Below are positions 1 through 7,448 of a stretch of DNA of 39,678 bases, piece by piece (position 1 is the first letter of the stretch; the number at the start of each line of letters is the position of its first letter). The notes under the pieces are model-generated. The model saw only the letters and a list, made by a program, of their open reading frames with translations, did no database searches and was not told where the DNA came from. Made by a program: the position numbers and the translations under genes. The DNA is from an uncultured Candidatus Actinomarina sp. (GTDB taxonomy: Bacteria; Actinomycetota; Acidimicrobiia; Actinomarinales; Actinomarinaceae): assembly GCA_902521955.1 (NCBI GenBank), contig CABYTP010000009.1, positions 1 through 39,678 of the forward strand, read 5' to 3'.

Positions 1-2
1 AT

Positions 3-776
3 TTTAAATTTATCATTTATGAAAAACATGGTGCTGCAAGATTTATACAAAAATTTTCAATTTCAAAATTAAAGAAAGATAAAAAATCATTTTTAATTGG
101 TGTTACTAAAAAATCCATACAAGAACTTAACGGATCCATCAACAATCCTTTATATCTTCCTAACGGCGTAGATGAAAAATTGTTTTTTCCAGAATCAAGA
201 AATAATGACTCTTTAACTATTGGTTATGTGGGATTTCTAGAAACTTACGGGGTGGATAAGGGTGTACTAAATGCAGTAAATGAAATAATAGAAATAAATA
301 AACACTCAAATACTAGAACGTTTATTGTAGGTGGCCCAGAATCTAAATTAGAGAAAATAAGAGAGCACGTCAAAGCAAAAAAACAGGAAGATAATTTTCA
401 AATTTTAAACTTCATGTCCCATCAAAAAGTTGCAGAATTAATGAAAAGTTTAGATATAGGAATAGTTCCTTATCCCAAAGATGGTCACATGAATCTATAC
501 GCATCGCCATTAAAAATTTTCGAGCTTGCGGCTTCTGGAGTACCAATACTTGCATCTAATATAGATTCTCATCTTGAGTTAGAAGATTTAAATCTTGGTA
601 TACATTATTTTGAACACAATAATTTTGATGACTTCAGAGAAAAGCTTGATGAACTTATTGATAACAGTGAATTGAGAGAATCTCTATCAAATAAGTCACT
701 TGAAAATATCCAAAAATTGTTTTGGGTAAATAGAACAAAAAATATTTTACAAAGCGTCCGTAGCTCAACTGGATAG
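3..776 (+). CDS. Family-4 glycosyltransferase, 3' part (5' end outside window)
   Basis: The reading frame is open from the window edge, so the track start (TTG at 180) is only an internal codon. Upstream residues such as YEKHGAARFIQK continue the protein. The visible 257 residues are the C-terminal Rossmann half of a GT-B glycosyltransferase: the linker PNGVDEKLF, then IGYVGFLETYGVDKG, FIVGGPESKLEK, and the donor-binding block ASPLKIFELAASGVPILAS, whose E..E spacing is typical of family GT4. The role is transfer of a sugar from a nucleotide donor to a lipid-linked glycan at the cytoplasmic membrane face; donor and acceptor cannot be read from sequence. Oddly, the last codons (SVRSSTG and the TAG stop) lie inside the tRNA-Arg gene that follows on the same strand. 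Family assignment is sure, specificity unknown. Confidence 0.9.
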   Translation, partial: FKFIIYEKHGAARFIQKFSISKLKKDKKSFLIGVTKKSIQELNGSINNPLYLPNGVDEKLFFPESRNNDSLTIGYVGFLETYGVDKGVLNAVNEIIEINKHSNTRTFIVGGPESKLEKIREHVKAKKQEDNFQILNFMSHQKVAELMKSLDIGIVPYPKDGHMNLYASPLKIFELAASGVPILASNIDSHLELEDLNLGIHYFEHNNFDDFREKLDELIDNSELRESLSNKSLENIQKLFWVNRTKNILQSVRSSTG

Positions 777-827
777 AGCACCTGACTTCGGATCAGGGGG
801 TTGGGGGTTCGAGTCCCTCCGGACGTG
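754..827 (+). tRNA. tRNA-Arg, anticodon UCG
   Basis: A full cloverleaf can be folded by hand. The acceptor stem is GCGTCCG with CGGACGT (one G-T pair at the end), the D arm is GCTC/GAGC, the anticodon stem is CCTGA/TCAGG around loop CTTCGGA (anticodon TCG, reading CGA), there is a short variable loop, and the T arm contains GGTTCGAGTCC. The discriminator is G and no CCA is encoded. The first 23 bases overlap the end of the upstream glycosyltransferase gene. No convincing separate -35 box is visible, so it may be co-transcribed and processed, or start from the weak TATTTT at 743-748. Confidence 0.95.
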
Positions 828-854
828 CTACCACTTAAGCTAGTAATTTAAATA

Positions 855-1544
855 CTAGTAAGAATCTACTATGTAATTATCTATTGCTTCATTTAGTTCA
901 TCAGGATCACAATTTATTATGTCCTTTATTACTGCTAGTCTCCCTATTCTCTCATCAACCATAAAAAATTTAGAAATAATTTTATACTCTTCTCTTGAAA
1001 AATAATCATCAAACAAGACCTGCCATCCTGAATAGGATTTCAGAACGTCATACATTCTAAGCAGGGTTACTGCCCTGAATCGACCATCAATCATAATTAG
1101 ATCAGGTTTGTCTCTCATAACAAATTCTGGATCTGAATAGTTCTTAAACTTTGTAAGTAAAGATTGTCTACTAGTCTTAGGAAATAAAGGGTGTCCCCAC
1201 CTTGAAGTAAGACCAATGTTTCTGTATAAATATATCTGTTTTGATAAATTTCTATGTCCAACCTTTTTGACCTTGTGCTTTACAGAATTAAGAAAAAGTA
1301 GGTCTGTTTCTATTGTTATATAATCTATACCTAGCTTCGAGGCCAACACGGTTGAGCCACCGGAACCATATTCAAGATAAAATTTTGACTCTTTTAATGC
1401 ATTGGTTAAGAATTTGTTTGACAATTCTTCTAATGACGGATTCTCTTCTATTTTGTAAAACAAACTCCCTATTGGAAAAAGATAGCTTACAAAACCCAAT
1501 ATATAAAGAAGACAACGATAGGTAGTTTTAATCATGTTTCTCAT
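855..1544 (-). CDS. Class I SAM-methyltransferase-like protein with N-terminal hydrophobic segment
   Basis: Protein of 229 residues. The motif EYGSGGST near residue 60 is the glycine-rich SAM-binding loop of class I methyltransferases, followed by the acidic strand end ITIETD. MIDGRFRAV near residue 150 resembles the D-G-R-F segment of a family common in surface-polysaccharide loci. A hydrophobic stretch (YRCLLYILGFVSYLFP) near the N terminus suggests membrane association. I chose ATG at 1544 over the track's TTG at 1559: the stop of the upstream glycosyltransferase and this ATG share one base (TAATG), a normal coupling arrangement. Substrate is unknown; a glycan or glycolipid methyl acceptor is likely from context. 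Confidence 0.75.
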   Translation of the reverse strand: MRNMIKTTYRCLLYILGFVSYLFPIGSLFYKIEENPSLEELSNKFLTNALKESKFYLEYGSGGSTVLASKLGIDYITIETDLLFLNSVKHKVKKVGHRNLSKQIYLYRNIGLTSRWGHPLFPKTSRQSLLTKFKNYSDPEFVMRDKPDLIMIDGRFRAVTLLRMYDVLKSYSGWQVLFDDYFSREEYKIISKFFMVDERIGRLAVIKDIINCDPDELNEAIDNYIVDSY

Positions 1545-2692
1545 TATTGTAAAAAACAAAAATTACTTATCTTGGCTGCTCTTGCTTCAAGTGATAGTTC
1601 TTTTATTTCACTTTCTTCCAAAAACGATATGTCCTCATTAGTTGATATTTCTAAAGCATTGATAAGGCTTTCTCTTGATTCCAAATCAAAGAAAGCTATC
1701 TTATCTGAAAACATTAAAGACTTATGTGATGGGAAATCAACAGCAACAACTTTTAGTTTGCCACGTAAGTATTCATAATATTTTAATGGAGAAGTATATA
1801 GTTCAGAGTGCTTGTTGCCTTTTTCATTTATTAAAATTCCTATGTCGGAATTCTCTATTATGTTTAAAGCATCTCTTCTATTTTGTTGACCAACAACTGA
1901 GATTGAATTTGCAAGTTTACGTTTTTCAATCTCATCTTTAAGTTCTTTAGCAACATTGTTTGGACCCCCAACTATTGTTAATTCAAATCTCTCATATATA
2001 CTTTTAGATTCATATATATCTATTATGTTGTTTAAGCCTCTAGATTTACCAAACCTTTTTAGATTTCCGACAAAGACTACTCGTTTCTTTTTGTTTAATT
2101 TTTTTTCTTTAGAATAATCTCTTTCAAAGAAGTCTTCATCATAACCATTTGGAATAATTTTAATTTTACTATCGTACAGTTGTGGAATCCTTAAATCATC
2201 GGCGATAGCTTGATTTAGACAAATTAATTTTGATTTATCTCTTTTTATCGATCTATTTACAAGTAGTTTTCTGAGGTAAGTTAACTGGTGACATTCAAAA
2301 ACAACATGTTGATTACTTAAAGAAAGGAAGTAATAAACCCAATCAGACCTAGTAAAAAAAACATCAGGTGTAGAGTGTTCTCTCAATAATTCTTTTACTG
2401 CTCTTCTTGACCAAACTAAGTGGCTATACAGATATGCGAGTTTATTAAAGTACTTAACTTTACCAAAAGGTAGCTTGTGCTCAAGACATTCTGCATGAAA
2501 ATCTTCTTTAAAATCATAGTGATTTTTTAGCACACTCATATCGTCGTTACTTTGTTTTTCTCGTTCGGGATAGAAAAGTTTTACGCTAACTCCACTACGA
2601 ACTAAATATTTAATATTTGATATAGACTGAATGCTATTAGCCGTATTCGCTGGAAAGGTTTGATAGGTAATATAATGGATAGTTTTGTTCAT
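1544..2692 (-). CDS. Family-4 glycosyltransferase
   Basis: Protein of 382 residues with GT-B architecture. The N-terminal domain opens with HYITYQTFPANTANSIQS, the N..S/Q pattern of acceptor-side domains. KIIPNGYDEDFF marks the interdomain linker, VVFVGNLKRFGKSRGL starts the donor domain, and SELYTSPLKYYEYLRGK is the donor-phosphate block. The SPLK..E block is nearly the same as in the partial glycosyltransferase at the window start, so the two are related paralogues. It presumably adds one sugar to the surface glycan. ATG start; its stop overlaps the start of the downstream methyltransferase by one base. Donor and acceptor cannot be told. Confidence 0.9.
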   Translation of the reverse strand: MNKTIHYITYQTFPANTANSIQSISNIKYLVRSGVSVKLFYPEREKQSNDDMSVLKNHYDFKEDFHAECLEHKLPFGKVKYFNKLAYLYSHLVWSRRAVKELLREHSTPDVFFTRSDWVYYFLSLSNQHVVFECHQLTYLRKLLVNRSIKRDKSKLICLNQAIADDLRIPQLYDSKIKIIPNGYDEDFFERDYSKEKKLNKKKRVVFVGNLKRFGKSRGLNNIIDIYESKSIYERFELTIVGGPNNVAKELKDEIEKRKLANSISVVGQQNRRDALNIIENSDIGILINEKGNKHSELYTSPLKYYEYLRGKLKVVAVDFPSHKSLMFSDKIAFFDLESRESLINALEISTNEDISFLEESEIKELSLEARAAKISNFCFLQ

Positions 2693-2763
2693 AAATTATC
2701 TCAATAAAGTATAAGTTTAATTATTAATTCAAACTAATAGTTTTTTATATTTCACAAGTTTGA

Positions 2764-2769
2764 TAGAAT
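2764..2769 (+). promoter_or_regulatory. Extended -10 box TGATAGAAT for a leaderless mRNA
   Basis: TAGAAT with an upstream TG (TGaTAGAAT) ends 7 nt before the ATG at 2777. Transcription starting about 7 nt after the hexamer would put the +1 at or next to the start codon. No Shine-Dalgarno sequence is present. Confidence 0.65.
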
Positions 2770-2776
2770 TTTCTCT

Positions 2777-3619
2777 ATGAAATCAGATCCTGGTTATTTT
2801 GGACCAAAATCAATGATGTGGACAGTTAATAAAGAAATTACTGTTTTGTTTGGAGGAGCGAGAGCTTTACTTATGCATGCTGCTCATCCGCTTATTGCTG
2901 CAGGAGCAAGACAAACTTCTTTTTACCAAAGAGACCCATGGAAAAGACTAATTAGAACTCTTTCGTTGCAAAATTCAGTTACGTTTGGGACTAAACAAGA
3001 AGCAGATGAAAGTGCACATCGTATAAATAAATTACATGAAGTAATTAAGGGTGAAGATGAAGTAACTGGTGGTTTTTATGATGCTCTTGATCATGAACAA
3101 CTGCTTTGGGTACATGCATGTTTGCAAATATCATCAATATATTTTTATGAAAAAACAGTAAAAAAATTAACAGATTTAGAAAAGAACCAATACCATCTTG
3201 AGAATATGAAGTCCGCAGATTTAGTGTTAGTTGATATTGAAAAAATGCCTAAGACCCACGATGGTCTAAAGGAGTGGGTAGTTAAAAAATCCCGAGAAAA
3301 AGATTACTTGCTTTATACAGATGTAGCAAAAGATGTTCAAGATATAATTGCAGGAGGTCCAGTGCCAAAACATATAAAACCAATTTGGCCTTTTATAGCA
3401 TTTACAGCTTTTAATACATTGCCAAAAGAATTTAAAAACATATACGGGATCAAAGATACAAAATTTAAAACTATTGTCTTAGAATTTAATCTGAAGTTTT
3501 TAAAATATTCAAGACCATTTCTACCACCTTTCTTTAGATTGATAGCTCCTGCTCGTTGGGCAAAACAGCGAATTACTAAAAAACCCGATCTTAGATTTAG
3601 CGACAAAGCAAAATTTTAA
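2777..3619 (+). CDS. MpaB-family (DUF2236) oxygenase-like protein
   Basis: Protein of 280 residues, the usual length for the DUF2236 family, which includes the rubber oxygenase Lcp and fungal MpaB and is abundant in Actinobacteria. Family signatures visible: GGARALLMHAAHPLIAAG near residue 30, FGTKQEADESAHRINKLHE near 80, and LDHEQLLWVHACL near 110, which supplies conserved histidines expected to bind heme. The physiological reaction of most members is unknown. It does not belong to the glycan pathway and, with the next gene, forms a two-gene insertion of ordinary cell genes between glycan genes. Its presence is the best taxonomic hint for an actinobacterium. Confidence 0.85.
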   Translation: MKSDPGYFGPKSMMWTVNKEITVLFGGARALLMHAAHPLIAAGARQTSFYQRDPWKRLIRTLSLQNSVTFGTKQEADESAHRINKLHEVIKGEDEVTGGFYDALDHEQLLWVHACLQISSIYFYEKTVKKLTDLEKNQYHLENMKSADLVLVDIEKMPKTHDGLKEWVVKKSREKDYLLYTDVAKDVQDIIAGGPVPKHIKPIWPFIAFTAFNTLPKEFKNIYGIKDTKFKTIVLEFNLKFLKYSRPFLPPFFRLIAPARWAKQRITKKPDLRFSDKAKF

Positions 3620-3624
3620 AACAT

Positions 3625-3630
3625 TATAAT
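3625..3630 (+). promoter_or_regulatory. Consensus -10 box TATAAT, 6 nt before the start codon
   Basis: A perfect TATAAT lies in the 17-bp gap after the MpaB-like gene and is followed by six bases and then ATG at 3637. This predicts a leaderless transcript for the 104-residue protein. Confidence 0.65.
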
Positions 3631-3636
3631 TAAAAT

Positions 3637-3951
3637 ATGACAGATAAAAATAATTGGTCTGAGATAAATAATAATATCTCAGAAATTAAAGATAAAATAA
3701 AAAATAGCATCAATGAAAATGATCTAACCTCTGACTTAAAAGCGTCATTAAAAAATACGGTTGCATCAGCTAGTGCGACTTTAAATGAGTTGAAAAGAAA
3801 TATTGAAAAAACTGTGACAGATGAGGAGATTAAAGAAGAAGCAAAAACCATAATTAGTAAAATTGCTTCTGAATTAGAAGAAAATTTACATGAATTAACA
3901 TCAACGGTTTCTGATTATTTTGATAATAAATCAAGTTATGAAGAAGAGTAA
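3637..3951 (+). CDS. Small charged helical protein, function unknown
   Basis: A 104-residue protein I do not recognise. It is rich in Lys, Glu, Asn and Ser, lacks cysteine, has no signal peptide or membrane segment, and reads as one long amphipathic helix or coiled coil (repeats of the type EIKDKIKNSI, TLNELKRNIEKT, KTIISKIASELEENL). Such proteins often coat, scaffold or bind partners, but nothing here decides it. It is likely real: it has its own perfect -10 box at the leaderless distance, and it runs tail-to-tail into the aminotransferase gene with a 16-bp 3' overlap. It probably pairs with the MpaB-like gene rather than with the glycan genes. Confidence 0.75.
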   Translation: MTDKNNWSEINNNISEIKDKIKNSINENDLTSDLKASLKNTVASASATLNELKRNIEKTVTDEEIKEEAKTIISKIASELEENLHELTSTVSDYFDNKSSYEEE

Positions 3952-5036
3952 TAATCATAATTATTAAAAAAGTTGTTTACCTCGTTAGAAACATACTTAA
4001 TATCTTCGTTGGTTAAATTTGTTGATGATGGAAGCCAAAGAATGGAGTCTGATATCTCTTCAGAGAAACTTAATTTAGTTTTCTTTGTTTCTTGTAAGTA
4101 AGATTGGCTACTTAAAGCTGGATAAGAGTATCTAGTTTCAATATTTTTTGAACTTAAATACAATTTAAGTTCTTCTCTTTGTGTATGATCATCACAATAT
4201 AAATCAATAAACCAAGGTGTTTCAATATTTTTAAATTGTTTAAGATATTTTCTATCTATAAATTTTGAATATTCATTATGTAGCTTCTTTTTTATGTCAA
4301 TGAATTCTTCTAGCTTGTTAAATTGTGATAATCCTAGTGCTGCTTGTAGGTCTGTAATTTTAAAATTTAAGCCAAAACCTTTATGAACATCACTTTTGTC
4401 TTTTTCTCTATTGAAGGTTTTTAAGTCTATTAGGTTTAGATAGACATCATCATCATCTAGTAAAACCATTCCTCCCTGTCCCATAGTAATAATTTTATGC
4501 GGGGTAAAAGAAAGAATACTTATATTGCCTAATGAACCACATTTTTGATTTATGTAGGATGATCCTAATGCATGAGCAGAATCCTCAATTAATATAATAT
4601 TATTTTTTTTACAGTAGTCTTGAATTTCTATTCCTGAGCCAGTTCTTCCGTTTAAAGGAACAAAAATAACTGCATCAATATCTGAGACTGACTTCAGAGA
4701 TTCTACAGACATGCATAAACTATTATCAGTATCAATAATTACCGGTTGGGCACCTGCCCAGATTATTGCATTAATTGTGGCAATCATAGTAATATTTGGG
4801 ACTGCTACTTTATGCCCTTCCTTTATACCAGATGCTAATAGGCCAAGATATATGGCTATCGTTCCGTTTGGTACTGCTACAGAATATTTTCTATTTAAAT
4901 AGCTTGCGATGTTTTCTTCTAATTTTTTTGTAACTTTATGTTCAGTAATCCACGATCCAGATGCCATGTATTCTGTAACATTCTGAACGTCCTCATTTGA
5001 AATATTTGGCTCTACTTGACTAATCATTTTTAACAT
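3936..5036 (-). CDS. DegT/DnrJ/EryC1-family sugar aminotransferase (GDP-perosamine-synthase-like)
   Basis: PLP-dependent aminotransferase of 366 residues. SFTPHKIITMGQGGM holds the Schiff-base lysine (about residue 181), and EDSAHALGSSY near 151 holds the Asp that binds the PLP ring nitrogen. The N terminus (GSWITEHKVTKKLEENIASYL) is typical of DegT enzymes acting on nucleotide 4-ketosugars. It is the last gene of a run with gmd, an epimerase and a cupin, so a GDP-4-keto-6-deoxyhexose is the likely substrate, giving a GDP-amino-deoxysugar such as perosamine. A second Met (M4, at 5027) is an alternative start. Both lie inside the cupin gene. Exact product unproven. Confidence 0.85.
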   Translation of the reverse strand: MLKMISQVEPNISNEDVQNVTEYMASGSWITEHKVTKKLEENIASYLNRKYSVAVPNGTIAIYLGLLASGIKEGHKVAVPNITMIATINAIIWAGAQPVIIDTDNSLCMSVESLKSVSDIDAVIFVPLNGRTGSGIEIQDYCKKNNIILIEDSAHALGSSYINQKCGSLGNISILSFTPHKIITMGQGGMVLLDDDDVYLNLIDLKTFNREKDKSDVHKGFGLNFKITDLQAALGLSQFNKLEEFIDIKKKLHNEYSKFIDRKYLKQFKNIETPWFIDLYCDDHTQREELKLYLSSKNIETRYSYPALSSQSYLQETKKTKLSFSEEISDSILWLPSSTNLTNEDIKYVSNEVNNFFNNYDYYSSS

Positions 5037-5445
5037 TTATTCTTGTTCTATCTTTTTCTGGTCCAAAATAGGGCCCATTTTTTATTTCTAGGACTTTACT
5101 ATCTTTTTTAATTTCATATTCGTGGATTCCTTGGAACTGAACAATTAGCTGCCCTTGGTTTATTTCTTCACTGGATATGAACTCGCCCTGTACTGTATAA
5201 AGATTGCAAACTATGCTTCCTTCTAAAACGAGGACTACTTCTTGAGTTATATATGATTTTCTCTCAAAGGTGTTGTGGTAATGTGCATCAAGTATTTTTC
5301 CTTCTTGATAATTCCATGTTCCAACTTGGATAAATGCATCATCAGAAGTAAAAAAATCTAAACCTTCTTTTATATTTTTTAAATCGAAAATGCTTGAATA
5401 CAGTTTGTCATTAAAAATGATTTGTTTAACATTTTCATTAACCAT
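5020..5445 (-). CDS. Cupin-fold protein of the GDP-sugar cassette
   Basis: About 141 residues with one cupin barrel: DAHYHNTFER supplies two metal-binding histidines, VVLVLEGSIVCNLY is the central strand pair and IVQFQGIHEYEI carries a late His. It lies between the epimerase and the aminotransferase with overlaps on both sides, so it probably acts on the same nucleotide sugar, for example as an isomerase or epimerase. It lacks the obvious signature of FdtA-type ketoisomerases, and a binding-only role is possible. I prefer ATG at 5445 to the track's TTG at 5454; both lie within the 3' end of the epimerase gene. Confidence 0.7.
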   Translation of the reverse strand: MVNENVKQIIFNDKLYSSIFDLKNIKEGLDFFTSDDAFIQVGTWNYQEGKILDAHYHNTFERKSYITQEVVLVLEGSIVCNLYTVQGEFISSEEINQGQLIVQFQGIHEYEIKKDSKVLEIKNGPYFGPEKDRTRINVKND

Positions 5446-6358
5446 GATGCTCAATATACCAATCTACAGTTTGTTGAATTCCGTCATTTAAATTTGTTTC
5501 TGGTTTCCAATCTAATTTTATTTGACCTAGATTTCCATCTACTTTTTTTTCATGTACACCATCAGGTCTTGAAGTATCTAGCTCAAACTCTCCATTCCAA
5601 CCAAATTTTTCTTTTATAGTCTCTGCAAGTTCAATTACTGAAATCCCTTTTTCCACTCCAACATTAAAAAAATGATGTCCTGAATCTAAATTTATGGACC
5701 TAACAAGAGCCTCGGCTCCGTCTTTAACGTAAAGCCACTCTCTAATCGGTTTCCCTGTACCCCAGATTTCAACTTTATTGATATTTTCTTTTTTTGCATC
5801 ATGTACTTTTTTTATAATTGCACCTAAAGCATGTGATCTTTCAATATCAAAATGATCATGAGGACCATACATATTCGAAATTACTACATTCACTGAAGAA
5901 AAATTGTTTTCGTCAAAGAAACTATTTCCAAGCTGCACATACAGTCTCTTAGAAATTCCATAATTATAAACTGACTTATCGGGGGGGCCATCAAAAAATT
6001 GTTCTTCTTTGTAAGTTGTTAAGTTACCAGGATACGCACAGTTTGAAATTGGATTAATCAATTTTTCAACATTGTGCTCTAAAGATAGCTTATAAAGATT
6101 AATAGCCATTGTGGAGTTTTCACTTAACATTTTTCCAGGATATTTATACCCATAAGAGATTCCTCCAACAAAAGCAGCACAGTTAATAATTACTTCGGGT
6201 TTAAATTTTGACATATAGTTATCCAAAGAAATTTGTTGTGTTATATCAACATGTTCTTTACCTGTTATTTCCAGTACATTGTATTTATTCTCTTTATCAA
6301 GAATGGCTTTTACATGCTTACCCAAAAAACCATTAGAACCTATAACCAATACTTTCAT
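5438..6358 (-). CDS. NAD-dependent nucleotide-sugar epimerase/reductase (GDP-L-fucose-synthase-like)
   Basis: Extended short-chain dehydrogenase, 306 residues from the chosen start. VIGSNGFLGKHV is the N-terminal Rossmann loop; the YGISK motif gives the catalytic Tyr and Lys (about 133 and 137), with the Ser in NPISNCAYPGN. NMYGPHDHF and WGTGKPIREWLYVKD match GDP-fucose synthase (Fcl/WcaG) landmarks, which fits its place directly after gmd. The track start at 6385 overlaps gmd; ATG at 6358 gives the canonical MKVLVIGSNGFLG start 5 bp after the gmd stop with AGAG upstream, so I use it. The coding strand has a run of seven C (codons for GPP). It may make GDP-fucose or supply an epimerised intermediate for the aminotransferase. 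Confidence 0.85.
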   Translation of the reverse strand: MKVLVIGSNGFLGKHVKAILDKENKYNVLEITGKEHVDITQQISLDNYMSKFKPEVIINCAAFVGGISYGYKYPGKMLSENSTMAINLYKLSLEHNVEKLINPISNCAYPGNLTTYKEEQFFDGPPDKSVYNYGISKRLYVQLGNSFFDENNFSSVNVVISNMYGPHDHFDIERSHALGAIIKKVHDAKKENINKVEIWGTGKPIREWLYVKDGAEALVRSINLDSGHHFFNVGVEKGISVIELAETIKEKFGWNGEFELDTSRPDGVHEKKVDGNLGQIKLDWKPETNLNDGIQQTVDWYIEHHG

Positions 6359-6363
6359 AATCT

Positions 6364-7395
6364 CTACAGTTTTGGATATTCCCAAGTTGGTGAAATTAAA
6401 TTATCTTTTAATAAAGTAAAATCTTTTTTAGCTTCATTTATATCATGTTCAACCATTATTTTTACTAGGCCTTTGAAGTCGACACTTGGTTTCCAATTTA
6501 ATAGTTCTCTTGCTTTTGAAGAATCTCCTAACAAATAGTCAACTTCATTTGGTCTAAAATATTTTTCCGAGGTAATGACATAATCTTCCCAGTTCAAATT
6601 TACATGCTTAAATGCTTCTTCAGCAAAATCTCTTACAGTTTTAGTAACTCCAGTAGCTAGTACCCAGTCTTCTGGATAATCATATTGCATCATAAGCCAC
6701 ATTCCTTCAATATAATCTTTTGCATACCCCCAATCTCTACTTGCATCTAAATTACCTAAAGTTAATTTTGACTGGATTCCCGCTGCTATTCTGCCAACAG
6801 CTTTAGAAATTTTTCTAGTAACAAAAGTTTCACCTCGAAGTGGGGATTCATGATTAAAAAGTATGCCATTTACTCCAAAGACATTGTATGATTCTCTATA
6901 AATTTTTGTTATCTCGTGAGCAAAAACCTTTGATGCACCGTATGGGCTTTTTGGATCAAAAAGTGAATTTTCATCAAGCAATTCTTTAGATATTCCTCCG
7001 AACATTTCTGAGGATGATGCCTGGTAAAATTTTACCTTTTTATCTAGGTGTTTTATTGTTTCTAAAATAGTGATCGATCCGAGTGTTCCTAGTTGAGTAG
7101 TAAGAATAGGATTTTGAAATGAAACTGCGACGTGGGATTGAGCAGCTAAATTATAAATTTCATCTGGTTGTATATTGTTAATTAAGTTGGTTATAGATGA
7201 TGAATCTAATAAGTCAGAGTAGTAAAGTTGTAACTTGTCATCTGATGCATGTTTAGAAATTAGGTGATCAATTCTGCCTGTATTAAATGAAGACGACCTT
7301 CTTACTATTCCGTGAACCTCATAATTTTTAGAAAGTAGAAATTCTGATAGATAAGCCCCGTCTTGTCCTGTAATTCCGGTAATTAAAGCTTTCAT
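6364..7395 (-). CDS. gmd: GDP-mannose 4,6-dehydratase
   Basis: Protein of 343 residues, the normal length for Gmd. It converts GDP-D-mannose to GDP-4-keto-6-deoxy-D-mannose in the cytoplasm. Motifs: ITGITGQDGAYLSEFLL at the N terminus (NADP loop), GIVRRSSSFNTGRIDHL, ASSSEMFGG, YGASKVFAHEI (catalytic Tyr/Lys), FNHESPLRGETFVTRKI and RDWGYAKDYIEGMW, all hallmark Gmd blocks. It heads a four-gene set with epimerase, cupin and aminotransferase. A 53-bp gap separates it from the polymerase-like gene upstream; that gap contains TACAAT about 10 nt before the ATG, so the set may also have its own promoter. Confidence 0.95.
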   Translation of the reverse strand: MKALITGITGQDGAYLSEFLLSKNYEVHGIVRRSSSFNTGRIDHLISKHASDDKLQLYYSDLLDSSSITNLINNIQPDEIYNLAAQSHVAVSFQNPILTTQLGTLGSITILETIKHLDKKVKFYQASSSEMFGGISKELLDENSLFDPKSPYGASKVFAHEITKIYRESYNVFGVNGILFNHESPLRGETFVTRKISKAVGRIAAGIQSKLTLGNLDASRDWGYAKDYIEGMWLMMQYDYPEDWVLATGVTKTVRDFAEEAFKHVNLNWEDYVITSEKYFRPNEVDYLLGDSSKARELLNWKPSVDFKGLVKIMVEHDINEAKKDFTLLKDNLISPTWEYPKL

Positions 7396-7448
7396 TTCAT
7401 TAAATATTGTACTTTGTAGAAAAAGATTCTTCTCAGTTTATATCTAAA

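Noticed and set aside
754-827. Integrative element attached at the tRNA
   Set aside because: No integrase or transposase gene, no inverted repeats and no second copy of the tRNA 3' end found in the window; kept only as a question in the findings.
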